Notes: generated from the sequence alone by a model not told the origin. A stretch of DNA of 64,000 nucleotides from Epiperipatus broadwayi (GCA_028023455.1 JAQFVV010000003.1:2832925-2896924), one strand, 5' to 3'. Counted from the stretch's first letter, positions 47,040 to 59,380 are shown. Numbers and translations are program-made.

Positions 47040-48260
47040 AATCCCTGAATGATGTTTGAAACATTGATATTTAAAAATCATCAAGGCCATTGGCTGGATG
47101 TAAAGCATTCACAGGCCTTATCTAATTCATGGGCCACCAGTTTGATATCCTATTGTAAAGGATTTTCTAAAGTCAAGCCAATCTGCAGCTGGAGTACACT
47201 ACTTCTCTTTGCATTGAAATCAAAACAGCTGGACTGCCTCCAAGAATAAGATATAACAGAATCAATCATTCATTCAGAATGGCAGTTTCCATTGATTCCA
47301 TAAGTTCAAAAACTTAACTGTAAATGCTAGAAGTATAAACTAGCTAGAGTCAAGATACAAAAAACTTACATGAATAAGATAAACCCAGAAATAAGCCACA
47401 AATAAGGCACAAAGCATTTTGGGTTCAACTTAATATCTCCTTATTTAACAATTGTATCTCTTGACAGAGGTCACAATCAGGTCTTTGGTCTTATTCAGTA
47501 AGGCTATTATGAAATAGTACATATGAAAGTATTAGTGAAATCATGTGTGGTGGTTAGAAATTAAACTATAACTCAAAATGTTGGCAATGTCAGTCAGCTC
47601 ACAACAATCTGATTAAAATATCTAGAGTCCTGGTCACAAATTTATATAGACCACCCTGCTCAAGTTCATGGAGGAAGAAATAGCCCTTAATAATAATGAA
47701 CGCCTATTCAAAGTGTCTAAAAATTGTAAACATTACTTCAACTCAATCTTTTGAAACTATATACATAGAAGCCATGAAAAGATTGTAAAATATCCATGGA
47801 ATACTATAGGTGACCATGTCTGATAATAAGCAGCAATCCATCTGTTCAATTTTAAGTGTGATAGTCTATCATTATAAAACAGTTCAAGATACAAAAAAGC
47901 TGTTTACTAAACAGACAAATAGGAGTTGTAATATTTGTATTGCATGTGTAATATTAATGTAGCATTGCACAATCATAATTCTAGAAAATTCCCTTACATA
48001 ATTATTAATGACCTGCAAGCTTATAACAAAGGTGAGTTCACTCAATTCAAAGAGAGACGGGAAAGAAAATACTTATTGAAAAAAGATCTAGGAACCAAGG
48101 ATATACTCTAGCAAATGTTAATGGTTGGCAATCACAGAAATTTAGTGAGTAAATTATACATATTTGTTATAGAGACACTAGAGGCAATTACACAAAAGAC
48201 ATAATCCAACTAAGACCAGATAGACAACTAGATAACTGATCACTCAAAGTTGAAAAAGAT
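47040..48260 (+). pseudogene. Ty3/Gypsy integrase-region fossil
   Basis: Read across frameshifts, the plus strand follows a Gypsy polyprotein: a G-x-Y-x-I-V-x-M-K-V-L-V-K-S block and paired W-Q-C-Q-S cysteine region (47500-47600) of the integrase zinc finger; I-D-H-P-A-Q-V-H-G (about 47645-47675; family D-H-A-G-P-F); N-A-Y-S-K..I-V-N-I-T-S-T-Q-S (47695-47755); I-H-G-I-L and S-D-N-K-Q-Q-S (47795-47845), the second catalytic Asp; and Y-R-D-T-R-G-N-Y-T..I-Q-L-R-P (48165-48215), the usual end of Gypsy pol. Integrase joins cDNA to the host genome; this copy has many stops. LTRs were not identified. Confidence 0.78.
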
Positions 48261-48269
48261 CAGTATGCA

Positions 48270-50580
48270 ATCTAGATAGCTGTTCAACAAATTCCTAATA
48301 CTGGATCAACAGACAATTCAAAAAACTAAATTACAGAATCTCAATGATCAGATCAAGTAATAACTTAGAGAACTGATCAGCAGTATTCATAATCTAAACA
48401 CAAATCAATAAAGTATGATGCCCATCCTACTAGAACTCTTCTAGAATAATGCAATAGAACACCATATAACCAGCTACATAAAACAAACAGACACTACAGG
48501 CAAAGAAAGCCTAAAAACTTGTAAGATTATTAGTTATAACTATATAATTAAGGAGAAATGTAAAGTACTGCCATAAGCGAACTAATGTTAAAGCTCTGAA
48601 TAGGATTCCAAACACTTTGGACTCACTGGAAAATAGCAGCCATGTTCCAATGAGGTTTATGTATTGGTTATAAGTATGGCCAATCAGAATATCAGTAGTA
48701 CTTATCTCATCTCTTAATTACTTGATGAGCAGGTATCTATGTGCTGTAGAATTTGGAGGGAGATTCCTCCAATATACATCTCTTTTGTAGTAGACTAAGT
48801 GTTATGTATTCAGCTACGAAGTTGGCTACCAACAATTATCACAAAAATATTAATTATCCAAAATGTTATTAAATAACAATAAATACATTTATTTGTATAA
48901 ATCAATTATTACTTTCGATCCAAATCGCCATATTGAAATTTTTAAAATACTGACTTGAGACACAATTTTCACAATAACTTCAGTTTTAATTATGTTAGAG
49001 CAAAAAAATTACATTAATAGAAACTATAAAAACTAAGGCAAACAATAAGCAAAAGATAAATAGTGATAACTATATAAAAAATAAAAAGAAATTTTCACAT
49101 CCGAAATAATTATTATTTTGTTTGTTCATAATTTTGAAATTAACATTAACTAAAATTCAAATTATAGCTTCAGTGATAATTTCTTTGTATTCCTCACAAA
49201 ATTATATTTCTAAACATGTATAACATGTCTTACCTGAGATAATCCATAGCTTCACAATCTCCAAAAGAAGTTGGATATGAATTCTTCATTTTTATCTTGT
49301 ACCCCAACAGTTCCAAATATCAAAGGCATCTATAAAGAAAAAGATTCATCCTAATAAAAGGTACAAAAGAAATCATCATAGCAATTGGCTTCTTGTCTAT
49401 CTAAAACTAGAAATTGTAGGCTACTCTCTATATCACTGATAAAATGAGTTTCATCTCTTCATTTTATATTTTTTTGTGTACATCAGTGAAGCTTCTTTAT
49501 GCACACAAGTGATGTTTATATTTTTTATGCACACAAGTGATGCTAATGTTATATTTATTGTATCACTTAGATATAATTTATTTGCATATATTCCATTTGC
49601 TAGCTATAGATTTGAAAATAATGTTATGAAACATAATAGCAAAACCAGAGTGACTCCAAAGCATGAACAAGAATAAACAAAAACATAAACAAGAATCAGA
49701 ATTTGATTATATGCCTGCATATGCAATCTTTCTATACATTTGATTATTAGTTTTATAACTCATTACTTGTAAACACAAACATATTATATAAACATAATTA
49801 TAAATAATTAATAATAAATTATTAAACTTTTTGAAAATCATTATTTTTATAAAATTAGTGGATTAGAACTTTAGAAAATTATGGTAGATATGAATTCTAT
49901 ATGAGCATAAATAAATATATAATTTACTAACTACAAATTAAAATTAATAAAAAAGACAATTTTTTCAAAAAATTTAAAAAAAAATTAAATATTATTAAAA
50001 AAATTAAAATTTTATATTTATATTTTATATTTATGTTGAAGCTCTATTGTAGGCCTTGTTTGTGAATAACATGCTGCAAATGTTGACTTGCATTCGGTAA
50101 TCTTTTTTTTTTATCGCTTCGTGATAATTGCAAAAAATAGCATTCATTAGTTTCTTAATATAAACATTAACAATTAGTTCTTGATTTGAAGTTTTAAATC
50201 TTTAATGCTATAATCACCACCAAGCAAACAAATATTGCCATTACAATAGTGGTGGACCTAAGTCAATACTAAAAGTTTATATTCACAGTACTTAAAACAC
50301 CCTTGTAATTGGGCCTTCTCAGGTGTACATAAATAATAAAAGACTGGTGAAATCTATAAACATTTTCCCTAACCGGCTATCTTTTATCTTCTGAGGCACA
50401 GGCTCTGGAGCATTGCAGAAAAGTAAAGTTTAGGCAACTTTTTTTCCACTTTTCTCAAATATCCTTAAGACAGCAACAACAACAGCATGCGATGAATAGA
50501 GAAAAGCTGACACTGGCGCTTTTATTGCATGCACAATTTATATTGTTTTCTCCTTGCTTGAATTCATTGATAAATTTCTA
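48270..50580. other. Unrecognised DNA, possibly Gypsy 3' flank
   Basis: 48.3-48.85 kb keeps the more balanced composition of the Gypsy fossil and could hold its 3' end. Two direct TTATGCACACAAGTGATG units lie at 49497-49535. Otherwise A/T-rich with no recognised genes. Confidence 0.4.
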
Positions 50581-50609
50581 TCATTCCAATGTAAAAGTAA
50601 ATCCATTTG

Positions 50610-50718
50610 TCAAGCATCAGTAGCTGAGAGATCAGTGTAGCTGCTTTGCAAGCAAGCAGTTGCTTGCAGATGGATGTCATGGGTTCACTTCCCGGACGAT
50701 GCTTTGACATATGGAAAA
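50610..50718 (+). mobile_element. tRNA-derived SINE, copy 2, 17-bp target duplication
   Basis: Exact 17-bp flanks AAAAGTAAATCCATTTG (50593-50609; 50719-50735) define the insertion. The body starts TCAAGCATCAGTAGCTGAGAG, has a box-B-like GGTTCACTTCC, and ends GATGCTTTGACATATGG plus A run. Target duplications of this length fit LINE-driven retroposition. Confidence 0.92.
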
Positions 50719-51033
50719 AAAAGTAAATCCATTTGACTAATGCATTTTTACAATGATGATAATGATCTGGCTTCTAATTATGGCAGTTCACATTCCACAA
50801 TAATTAACTTCAAATATTTATTCCATTTGTTTTCTCTTAAAATAGTTTAAGGGTTTGATTTTAAAAATACATGGTCTTCTTGGTATTATAAATCCCCGAG
50901 TTATATCCAGCCTTGAAAATAATAATTTGCATTATCTTTCGGCAAACTTTTATGGAATGCTTTTAAGTTACAATATTTATCTATTTAAGTCTAATTTATC
51001 TGCAAACCAATCTTTCTTCCTCGAATTAGACTT

Positions 51034-51109
51034 TTTTTTTCCTCATGTGTCATAGCATCGGCCGGGTAGAGCCGTGCTAACCACTTGACCACCAATGCTT
51101 GATGTCATT
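51034..51109 (-). mobile_element. tRNA-derived SINE, copy 3, 11-bp target duplication
   Basis: Minus-strand copy; GAATTAGACTT flanks both sides (51023-51033; 51110-51120). The plus strand shows the T run (tail), CATGTGTCATAGCATCGGCC, then ACCACCAATGCTTGA (start). The body is shortened by an internal deletion of about 30 nt relative to the copy at 57.9 kb. Confidence 0.88.
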
Positions 51110-51199
51110 GAATTAGACTTAAACTCAAAATTATCAAAATAAAGTTTCCTTTATTTTTATAGAATTTATTTTTTATTACTTTTTAAACTTACATATCTA

Positions 51200-52142
51200 G
51201 GTAAAGGTTTACTATAGCGGCCCCAATATGTTGGCCCTCTATTGTTTAAAATTATAACTAAATTGTTGGAAAATGTTACGTTTATGCTACTATATTACAA
51301 TTACATTAAAATTTAATCAAATGTAAAAGATAATAAAAGAAAACATTTACCTTTTTAAAGAATTTGAATGTTGGATTATTACACGACATTAATTAAAAGA
51401 ATTCGTTTTAATTTATTTGAAAGTTACGAATTTAAACTATCTACATTTATAGCACATGTTACAAAAAAAAAACCCTCTGTGTTCAACAGTTCGAATTACA
51501 CGCACACGTGTACAGTTTTATAGTTGGAAAAGATGGTCTTTGGTGATATAGAAAGAGTATCAAGAAAGTGCTTCTTGAAAGAAGTTCTAGACAGGACAAC
51601 TGATACACTGGAGGGCCTGATACAGCATTACATTTTACTAGGTGTGCACATTATTTCAAATGGCTGGGCTATGTACAATAACATCAGTAGTCTCAACAAT
51701 GTGTATATGCATTTGGTTGTCGTCCATCAAGACAACTTTGTGCATCCCAAAGACCAAAGCATACACACCCAGAATATTGAAAATATGTGGATGAGAGCAA
51801 AGAGTAAGCTAAAATTCCAATCTGGTACCAGCAGAGCTTTGTTGTCATCATACCTGCATGAATTTGCCTTCTGGAGTAGACACAGCAATACCGCTTTTTT
51901 CTCCAACATCTTAATATGTATAGGACACAATTATGCTTAAAATGGTAAATGTTTTTTTTATTATCTTTTACATTTGAATAAATTTTCATGTAATTTGAAT
52001 ATAGTAGTATATACGTGTTTTACATTGATTAAATTTTAATGTAATTGTAATATAGTAGCATATACATAAGATTTTCAAACAATTTAGTTATAATTTTAAA
52101 CAATAGAGGGCCAACATGAGGCCGCTATAGTAAACCTTTACC
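51200..52142 (+). mobile_element. Merlin DNA transposon, 943 bp
   Basis: Terminal inverted repeats begin GGTAAAGGTTTACTATAGCGGCC and extend about 130 bp with small differences (51200-51330; 52015-52142). The 8-bp target duplication CATATCTA is exact (51192-51199; 52143-52150), as expected for Merlin. A transposase fragment lies between them. A complete Merlin transposase needs about 280 codons, so the element is internally deleted and non-autonomous. Confidence 0.92.
51524..51940 (+). pseudogene. Merlin (IS1016/ISXO2-like) transposase, C-terminal half
   Basis: The 138-residue frame aligns with the DDE core of ISXO2-like transposases: G-D-I-E-R-x-S-x-K-C-F-L (7-18), L-I-Q-H-Y-I-L-x-G (32-40), I-I-S-N-G-W (43-48), H-x-D-N-F-V-H-P (68-75), H-T-Q-N-I-E-N-M-W (81-89). 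The family has S-D-G-W at 45-48, so the second catalytic Asp is replaced by Asn-46; Glu-86 is kept. The N-terminal part with the first Asp is missing. The frame is otherwise free of stops and frameshifts, so it decayed recently. Minus-strand ORFs here are shadows. Confidence 0.88.
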
Positions 52143-52159
52143 CATATCTACTTACATTT

Positions 52160-52560
52160 ATGTTTCCATTAATTATTAGCGATCTTTTTATTGCTTTTTA
52201 AACTAGATATGTATTTACATTTCATTACTGTTTTTCTCTGAAGTGAAACTTAGAGCTCTCGAGTTACTACAACCTAAAGTATTTTCTACTAAATATAGCA
52301 CTAAGTAAGAGATGTAATCTCCATAAAATATCTAAAGATTTTAGAAATATGTGATTAAGATGAAGATATACTAAAATATAATAAACATTGCTGAAATAAG
52401 CATATCTTCGCGTTTGGTTCAACAGTAGTATGTTATTTACTACAGTTCTTTATTAAATATTTGTTAGGTTTGTTTGATTCAATAAAAATACATTGACAAA
52501 AAATAATTCTCCATTCCTAAATTGTTTTTAGTTTTACCTTTTTCTAAAAGTATACAGAAA
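52160..52560. other. AT-rich DNA, nothing recognised
   Basis: No gene or repeat structure was seen between the Merlin element and the hammerhead-bearing foldback. Confidence 0.45.
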
Positions 52561-52745
52561 AATTATTAATCTTCTACTATTTATCACATGATCACTATCT
52601 CATACTAGCACATAATTGTTATTAAACAATTCAAAACAAAGCAAAACTCTCCATACAATAATGCCATCTTGGGCCAACAAGAGCAATCAATGGATGCCAG
52701 AAGGCTTGTGTATAAAATCCCTATCTAGAGCCTACTCATCCAATA

Positions 52746-52787
52746 TCCCCAGACTAGTTTATGGCTTGTGGCCTTTGTCAGTGAGGA
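52746..52787 (-). ncRNA. Degenerate hammerhead ribozyme motif
   Basis: Same 42-nt layout as 53393-53434, but the core reads CTGACAA and TAAAC in place of CTGATGA and GAAAC. Stem I and the GTC cleavage triplet are kept. Expected to be inactive. Confidence 0.6.
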
Positions 52788-53392
52788 GCCTTGGATCTGA
52801 GAGCACTGCACCTACATCTTAGGATCTAATGTCACTCTCTAGCAGCCGCCTTTTAACTCTATTTAACTACTAAACTATGAGAATGGAATTGAAAACACAA
52901 TAATATTTTCAATCCAAACTCAATAGCTTATATAGTCATATGGGTCTGAACTCAATTCAGCACCCATACATTTTGGTGACTTTGGCTCTTTAGTAACCTT
53001 AGCCACCACTATCATATTAGGCAGGATTGGTGTTAAACCACTAAACATCACATGATCACTATCTCATACTAGCACATAATTGTTATTAAATAATTCAAAA
53101 CAAAGCAAAACTCTCCATACAGTAGTGCCATCTTGTGCCAACAAGAGCAATCAATGGATGCCAGAAGGCTTGTGCATAAAATCCCTATCTAGTGCCTACT
53201 CATCCGATATGCCCGGACTAGTTTCTGGTTTGTGGCCTTCACCATATGATTTTATAAGCTATTGAGCTTGGATTGAAAATATTGTTTTCAATTTCATTCT
53301 CATAGTTTTGTAGTTAAGTAGAGTTAAAAGGTGGCTGCTAGAGGGTTGCATTAGATCCTAAGATCTAGGTGCAGTGCTCTCAGATCCAAGGC

Positions 53393-53434
53393 TCCTCACT
53401 GATGAAGGCCACAAGCCAGAAACTAGTCTGGGGA
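53393..53434 (+). ncRNA. Type-I hammerhead ribozyme candidate
   Basis: In order: TCCTCA (stem I strand), CTGATGA (core, 53399-53405), GGC-CACAA-GCC stem-loop (stem II), GAAA (53419-53422), AC-TA-GT (very short stem III), C (cleavage after GTC at 53428), TGGGGA (stem I partner, six pairs including one G-U). This is the hammerhead layout with the minimal palindromic stem III reported in Penelope-like elements, which favours dimeric folding. One flaw: an A-A mismatch sits where the family usually has a G-C pair at the base of stem II, and every copy here shares it, so activity is uncertain. Confidence 0.68.
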
Positions 53435-53569
53435 TATTGGATGAGTAGGCACTATATAGGGATTTTATGCACAAGCCTTCTGGCATCCATTGATTGCTCT
53501 TGTTGGCACAAGATGCCACTACTGTATGGAGAGTTTTGCTTTGTTTTGAATCTTCTACTATTTAGTTAA

Positions 53570-55390
53570 AAGTTAACTTTTTTTTCCTGCTGTTTTACAA
53601 ATAACTTAAATCTGGAAAAAAAGTGATACATTTTCAGCATTGACGTAAAAATTGTTTTCAATAAAATTCGGTTATACAAATTAATAATTGTACCAGTGTT
53701 GCTGTAATAATTCAAAAATCTTTAAATTTAATTATTATACATACGTTTAGAAAAATATTGAACATTTTATTATTTTGCTTATTAGTTACTTTAAACTTAC
53801 CTGGTTTTAAAACAGAAAAAACAATTGTAATTAAAAGATGTTTCATTTTTAAATAAAAACTGGCTCAATTCGGCGTTTTTTTTTTTTTTAAGACGCGCGT
53901 AAAAAGTATCTAAAGACGTCTTTTCACATTACGGTAAATCATATAAAATATAATACTTATGTAATGTAATTTTCGTTACAGAAATATTATTTATTAAGTA
54001 GGCAATCTCTAGTCTAATGAATGACTAATAAAAATTATTAATATATGGTAAATAATCTTTTGTTTAGCTAAATTAACTTTTACAATTTTTGGCTAATATC
54101 CTGTTTTTTGAAATTGGAATAGTTACTTTTAAAATGTATTACACGTTGATCAATAATTAAGTCCAAATAGTAAAGTATTTAAAAATGATTTAATTCGCAT
54201 GATGTTATTTATTCGTATATAATATATTATCGAATAAACTTGTTCGAATGCTATAGATGCCGTTTCAGTTTCAATCCAGGAGCTCTAGATTTCGAATCTG
54301 TCACTAATATGGCGCTGATAAGAACAGACTAATGTGTTATTTATATAACAGAAAAAAAACCTTACCCTATTTTTTTTTTTTAAAAAAAATGAATGAAATC
54401 AATTGTGTATGTTTTATTATTCATTTCATTTATTCAGTAAAAAAAAAAAAAAAGGTATATAGATAACGTAATATTTAATTAATTTTCCTTGATATTTTTT
54501 TTAATATAATTTGATTTAATAATTATTTGCTATTTTTAAAAGCAGATTTATTTATCATATAATCAGACATATGGAAATTAGATGATTTTCTAGCACGAAA
54601 TATTAGCTTAGAAGTTTGCCCAATAGATGAAACCAAATTCTCATTTTTCTATATCATGGGGAATTGATTATTCTTTAGTCTATCATTAGACTAACAAAGA
54701 GAAGTTATTATATTGTTAAATATGTTAAATCAGTATGAAGAATTATTAAAATCTTTTTGATAATTCTCTTATGATGACATAGTTTTGGATTTTTTTGCAA
54801 TGCTGATATAAGAATTGAATATATAAATTTCAACTTTAAATTTCAGATACCAAAATAAACTAATGATATGGAAAACTACCATTAGATGATGAGCATATTT
54901 ATTTGGTCATAGTGCTTTTATGTAAATATCAAAATCTGCCTTTAAGAGATAACATACAAATAAAATAAAAATAGTTTTAGTGTAGAAATAGATAACTTGA
55001 AACAGTCAAAGCAAGAAAATTTGGGAGTAGCTAATGTTGATGAGAAAGATTATATAATTCAGGAAGATTTTGTTAAATTATTACTATGATAGTAAGATTT
55101 CTATTTATTAAATAAAATAAGAGAGATGTATAAGTATTAAATAAAAATTTACTGTATAAGGTCACCCTTTGCATCAAACAAATTCTTGAAATTTGGAAAA
55201 ATAAAATATAACATTTGAAAAGTGTAGTATTAAGCTATTTTTCATGAAGAAAAAACTCAAATTTTCTGCAAAATATCAAAGCTCAGAATAATGTTTAAAT
55301 CAAGTGGAAGATATATAACAGCATCCTCAAATTTTGCATCGAATATTATTTTGGAAATAAAAAAGCACTGATAACAAAATAATGGCTTGA
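53570..55390. other. AT-rich DNA, nothing recognised
   Basis: No coding similarity or structured repeat was seen. 54.24-54.35 kb is slightly GC-richer but unrecognised. Confidence 0.4.
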
Positions 55391-55394
55391 ATTG

Positions 55395-56090
55395 ACTGAT
55401 TGTTCATCAATGTTCTGCTTGTAAGTTTTACAATAAATTGATTTACTAAAAAGTTTGTATTTGAGAGATGCATCTAATGTGTGCATCGATCTCTGTAATT
55501 ATCTTTTTATGATTTTTGTGGGAATTTTTGGATATAACTCTTCGTAATATTTGATATTCCATCTTTATTGAATGCAGTCATCACTGAACAAAGCAGTAAT
55601 CAGGCACTAATAATTTGAATCTTTTAAACCCAGAGCTCATAAACCAAATGTCAATTGTTCTATGTATAAAAAGAAAAAATATTAACCTAGTATGCATTTT
55701 TGAGTTACATTATAGTTTCTGTAGACTTCTGTAATATTAAGATCAGGATGTGTAATATGATTTAGATAAATGTAGTAAATGATATATTTATAATTAGGGT
55801 AGTTATTAGTGACATAACTGTCAATAAAACTGAGATTAATTGCAATTATTATTAAAAAATAATTCTAATAATGATATTTGAGGTTTATATAGAAATGTAT
55901 TAGATGATGTCAGGAATATGTCATCAGTTTGCACCAATACACTTATATAAAAATGAATAATCCAACAACAAAAAAACTCTTTTTCATTTTCATCAATATT
56001 TAATGTTAATTTTTCAAACAATTTCTTAATGGCAGTGGCAAACTCTCCATACAATAGCATAGGAAATAGTGATCATGTGATGTTTGGTAC
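55395..56090 (-). repeat. Element body related to the 59.9-60.7 kb foldback
   Basis: The minus strand from 55585 to 55395 matches plus-strand 60245-60440 closely (AAAGATGGA.TATCAAATATTA.GAAGAGTTAT; ATTAGATGCATCTCTCAAATACAAACTTTTTAGTAAA). The minus-strand start near 56090 (AAACATCACATGATCAC.ATTTC.TATGCT) matches the tail at 59907-59938. A fragment of the arm (ACTCTCCATAC) lies at 56040-56050. A 74-codon minus-strand ORF (56060-55836) and a frame reading L-D-A-S-L-K-Y-K-L-F-S-K-S-I-Y-C-K-T-Y near 55480-55420 suggest decayed coding sequence of a family I do not recognise. Confidence 0.65.
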
Positions 56091-56094
56091 TTTA

Positions 56095-57060
56095 ATTTTT
56101 TAGTGACTATGGGAAGGCCATCAGAAGAATTAGAAATTTGTTCATCAGTTTTACATTTTGTCATCTTGAAATATCTTAACTGATTTATGACTGTTATATT
56201 TTCTAAATATTTGTTATCTGAATTCTTTCATGTTTCTTTTGCTGATCTTTTCCAGTAATTTTGAGATCATATATCTCAAACCTCAAGTTTTTATAAAGAA
56301 AGATAAAGTGAGGAACTTTCAGTATATGAAATAAAAGTATAAGAACAACAAAAAATGACAAAGTTCATGTCATAAAACTAACAATGACATTGGCCTACTT
56401 ACTGAAACTATTGAAAATCATTTTATTATAGTAATGTGTTTTGACAATAATTTATTATTGCTATGTATTTAAACTAAAAATAATAGTTTATTTCATTTAT
56501 GTAAATATATTTAATTTTGAAGTTGATTAGTTACAATTTGCAAAAAATTGGGCATTATAATGTTAATCAAATAAATGCTCTGATTATGATTACTTATATA
56601 TTATTATCTCTTGGAAATGATTAATTAAAAGGCTATAATAATAAGATCCAGATGATTGCAACATGCTATGGAAAGCAAGGATTTGAGGGAAATGTGTGTG
56701 AATTTTATTTGTTTATACTTTTTTTATCATGAGTTGATTTAAGAAAACACTCTTACCAAGAAATTTGGTTTAAGAATTAATTGTCTCTTGAGTTGTAATC
56801 AATCATCATTAACCTCTGGAATTATAATTATTTTATTTTGGATCCAACCATCAAACAGAATGTTACTTTTAAAAAGCATTATTGATTCAATTGCCTATTG
56901 TTTATTTGCATTAGTCATTTGCAAATAAATATGGATATTTCAATTCCAAAAAACCAAATATAGAATAATAATTATTATAATATACTAGAAATGAGTTTTG
57001 CAATGTCTATATAAATCAGTCCATAAACTATAAACATGTTTACATACAGATCATTTGAGT
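56095..57060. other. AT-rich DNA, nothing recognised
   Basis: No genes, ends or repeats were identified. Confidence 0.4.
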
Positions 57061-57069
57061 TGATGGTGG

Positions 57070-57640
57070 CTAATTTCTTCTGCAGCAGACTTTTCTTTCA
57101 AAAAAAACTTCAACACTTTCTATAAACTTAGCTTATCATTGTATTCTATTCTCAGCTTATAGCAAATTACATTTCTCTAGAATATTTTTGAAATAATCTT
57201 TATAATGAAAGTGATATCTGTCTCTATCATGAAAATCATGCTCATCTTCACCATAATTTTTTTTAGGAAATTCATTCATTTCACATGTCCAATCCAATGA
57301 AGATGTGTTTTCATATTCTATAGTATCATGTCAAGCAAACTGAAGAACATATTTATTGTTTTTTTTTAAAATCTTGCTGTCACCATTTTAGAATTTTACA
57401 AAGCATTCTTAAATGAAATTTTGTCTAATGTCTTTATGGCATGTTTACATAGTGTTCAGTGCTCAGTTCTATACAATAAATCATATAAAACAACAATTCC
57501 ATAAATAGAATTAATTAATTTGGTAATTATTATTGTGATGAAATATTCTAAAGAACAGCCATCCATGCTGTGCTTCATCTTATGTCTGATCTTTTTTTAA
57601 AAAATGTTTTCAATATATTTAGATTTGTTTACATTCTCAA
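57070..57640 (-). pseudogene. Minus-strand LINE C-terminal fossil
   Basis: Read across frames on the minus strand, the end of a non-LTR ORF2 is visible: I-Y-G-I-V-V-L-Y-D region at about 57535-57500 (family L-L-Y-G-x-E-x-W), K-T-H-L-H-W-I-G-H-V-K-W-M-N at about 57325-57285 (family R-W-x-G-H-V-x-R-M), and a basic D-R-D-R-Y-H-F-H-Y-K-D-Y-F-K segment at about 57225-57180. This resembles the C-terminus of RTE/CR1-type elements. Frameshifts are frequent. Confidence 0.65.
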
Positions 57641-57857
57641 GTTGATTACAAAGTATAAAAGTTTCTGAAGATTTTTGTTCTATTATTGACTGATTAAGAA
57701 CTTGAGATTTTGAATATTTATATGTCACATTTAAAATATTGACTTTTAAATTAGCAAGGATATCGCAATTATCAACATACTATAAATTCAAAAGCTAAGA
57801 AAACAAAGTTTTTTTTTGTTTTTAAATTGATTCAAATTAATAACTTCTAGCATTATT

Positions 57858-57954
57858 TTTTTTTCTCATGTGTCATAGCATCAGCCGGGAAGCGAACCCG
57901 CTAACCCGGCTTGTAAAGCAGCTGTTGCTGACCTCTCGACAACCAATGCTTGAC
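57858..57954 (-). mobile_element. tRNA-derived SINE, copy 4, 16-bp target duplication
   Basis: Minus-strand copy flanked exactly by AACTTCTAGCATTATT (57842-57857; 57955-57970). On the minus strand it starts TCAAGCATTGGTTGTCGAGAGG, contains a box-B-like GGTTCGCTTCC, and ends TGCTATGACACATGAG plus A run. It is the best-preserved member and gives the family consensus. Confidence 0.93.
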
Positions 57955-58179
57955 AACTTCTAGCATTATTCTGAATCCCTTTTTGATAATTACCTAAAAA
58001 TATTTTCAAAGATTGTAATAATTGAAAACAAAATAGGAACAATTGCAGAATCTTGTTTTACATAAGTTTACATTTTAAATATCTTTTATTGCTTTAATGA
58101 ATATTATTTATCCAACTGATACTAGAATTGCAATATATCATTATATATATACATAACTTATACATTATTCTTTTTTTTT

Positions 58180-58340
58180 ATATTTAATTAACATAAATCC
58201 ATGCTAGTGGTTGGTTAGTAACCTTATTATATATGTGTGTGTGTGTGCCTGTGTTTATATTAGATAAAACAAATAGCAGTTAGAAAAAGTAATTTTTTCT
58301 TGATCTTTAAAAGATATGCTCTTTTTATAAAAAATTAAAT
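58180..58340 (+). repeat. ~160-bp repeat flanking the LINE tail, copy 1
   Basis: CATAAATCCATGC..TGGTTGGT, TATATGTGTGT, and AGTAATTTTTTCTTGA.CTTTA.AA.GAT recur at 59568-59619 plus 59809-59885, on the other side of the LINE fragment. It may be the 3' end of an adjacent LINE copy in tandem, or a duplicated target. The second copy is split by a small foldback. Confidence 0.65.
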
Positions 58341-58344
58341 AAAC

Positions 58345-59380
58345 TATTCAAATGGACTGATGAGGCACCAAATTGAAGAAACACTACTAAGCTCAATACA
58401 ACAGACAATCACTTCACTTACTCGGCTATACATCTCATTATAAGGTAAAGTCACACTATTTAACTCGCTGGTGTTCCTGAAAATTATCTACTTCCTGGCT
58501 GGGATATGCCCATCCAAAAAATTTGTTCAAAAAGTAAATGCCTTTTGTACTAAATGGTTCTGGGGATGAAATATTGCTTCTATCAGTCTCCGAACATTGC
58601 AAACATTAAGAAGACTCAATGGCCTTTCGCTCCACTCTATTAAAACACTAATCTTACAAAACAACTATAATTCACTATTTAATATAACAAACAAAACCTT
58701 ATCATCCAAAGAAGACATTACCCCTATAGATCGGCCCCCACCAGCTAACAACAACTGGATTGAGTCTCTATACACAAATATACAAAAGGTAAATTGACCT
58801 AAAAGAAAACCCAATCACAAATAAAATAAAATACTGAACAGCACATAAATTACTAAATGGAGAGAAATGCACAATTGATGGAAAATTAGACATCATCAAT
58901 CAACAACTAATATATAAATCTTGTTGTTGGTTCATCGAACCAAAGTACCAAGACTTCATAATCAAATATAACTTGAAATCTCTTCCCATGAATGCCTTCC
59001 TCCCACACTGAAGAAACATAAAGAAAATATACCCTATGTGCCAGATGTGTGGCAGGGAAGAAGAATCCATTGAACATATATTTATAAGATGTGATAATCT
59101 AAATTACCATAGAACACTCATTACAACATGGATAAACAATCCATTTGGGCAATTTATATACATTAAAAGATGCACCAAACAAGGTATTTATGCAAAAATA
59201 AAGCTTACAATTTTCATGTACTTTGCGTTATGGTGCATACGATGTAAAATCACTATCGGGAAATTGGTAGATCCACAGAGAATGGAACTAAGGAAAATCA
59301 TAGAAAAAATCAAACAAAGAGTCAATTTAATGGCTCCAGATTATTTAGTAAATGCCACTTGGAAATAAGAAGGTGATTGC
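58345..59380 (+). pseudogene. LINE ORF2 3' end with C-terminal zinc knuckle
   Basis: The fragment begins in the RT thumb: K-K-F-V-Q-K-V-N-A-F-C-T-K-W-F-W-G-W (58515-58570), then S-L-R-T-L-Q-T-L-R-R-L-N-G-L-S-L (58585-58630). A Y-N-L-K-S-L-P-M-N-A-F-L-P-H segment at 58970-59010 precedes C-Q-M-C-G..E-S-I-E-H-I-F-I-R-C (59040-59095), a C-x2-C..H..C knuckle common at the end of LINE ORF2 proteins. The last 110 codons (59036-59368) are open and end in a stop. Stops occur upstream. The 39.4-42.6 kb element has the same C-terminal plan, so both probably belong to one clade. Confidence 0.83.

Larger units (their letters stand above)
52584..53548. mobile_element. Hammerhead-bearing foldback with 16-bp duplication, 48-nt tail
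   Basis: AATCTTCTACTATTTA flanks exactly (52568-52583; 53549-53564). After an unpaired tail (52584-52631) the left arm (from CAAAACAAAGCAAAACTCTCC) reaches about 52900. A second direct copy of tail plus half-arm lies at 53047-53262, and the right arm (53270-53548) is inverted. Arms carry a hammerhead-like motif: intact on the plus strand at 53393, mutated on the minus strand at 52746, and half-lost near 53210. ORFs 52616-52822, 53080-53265 and 53369-53569 are arm sequence. A related element lies at 59905-60715. Architecture and ribozyme point to a Penelope-like origin. Confidence 0.88.
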
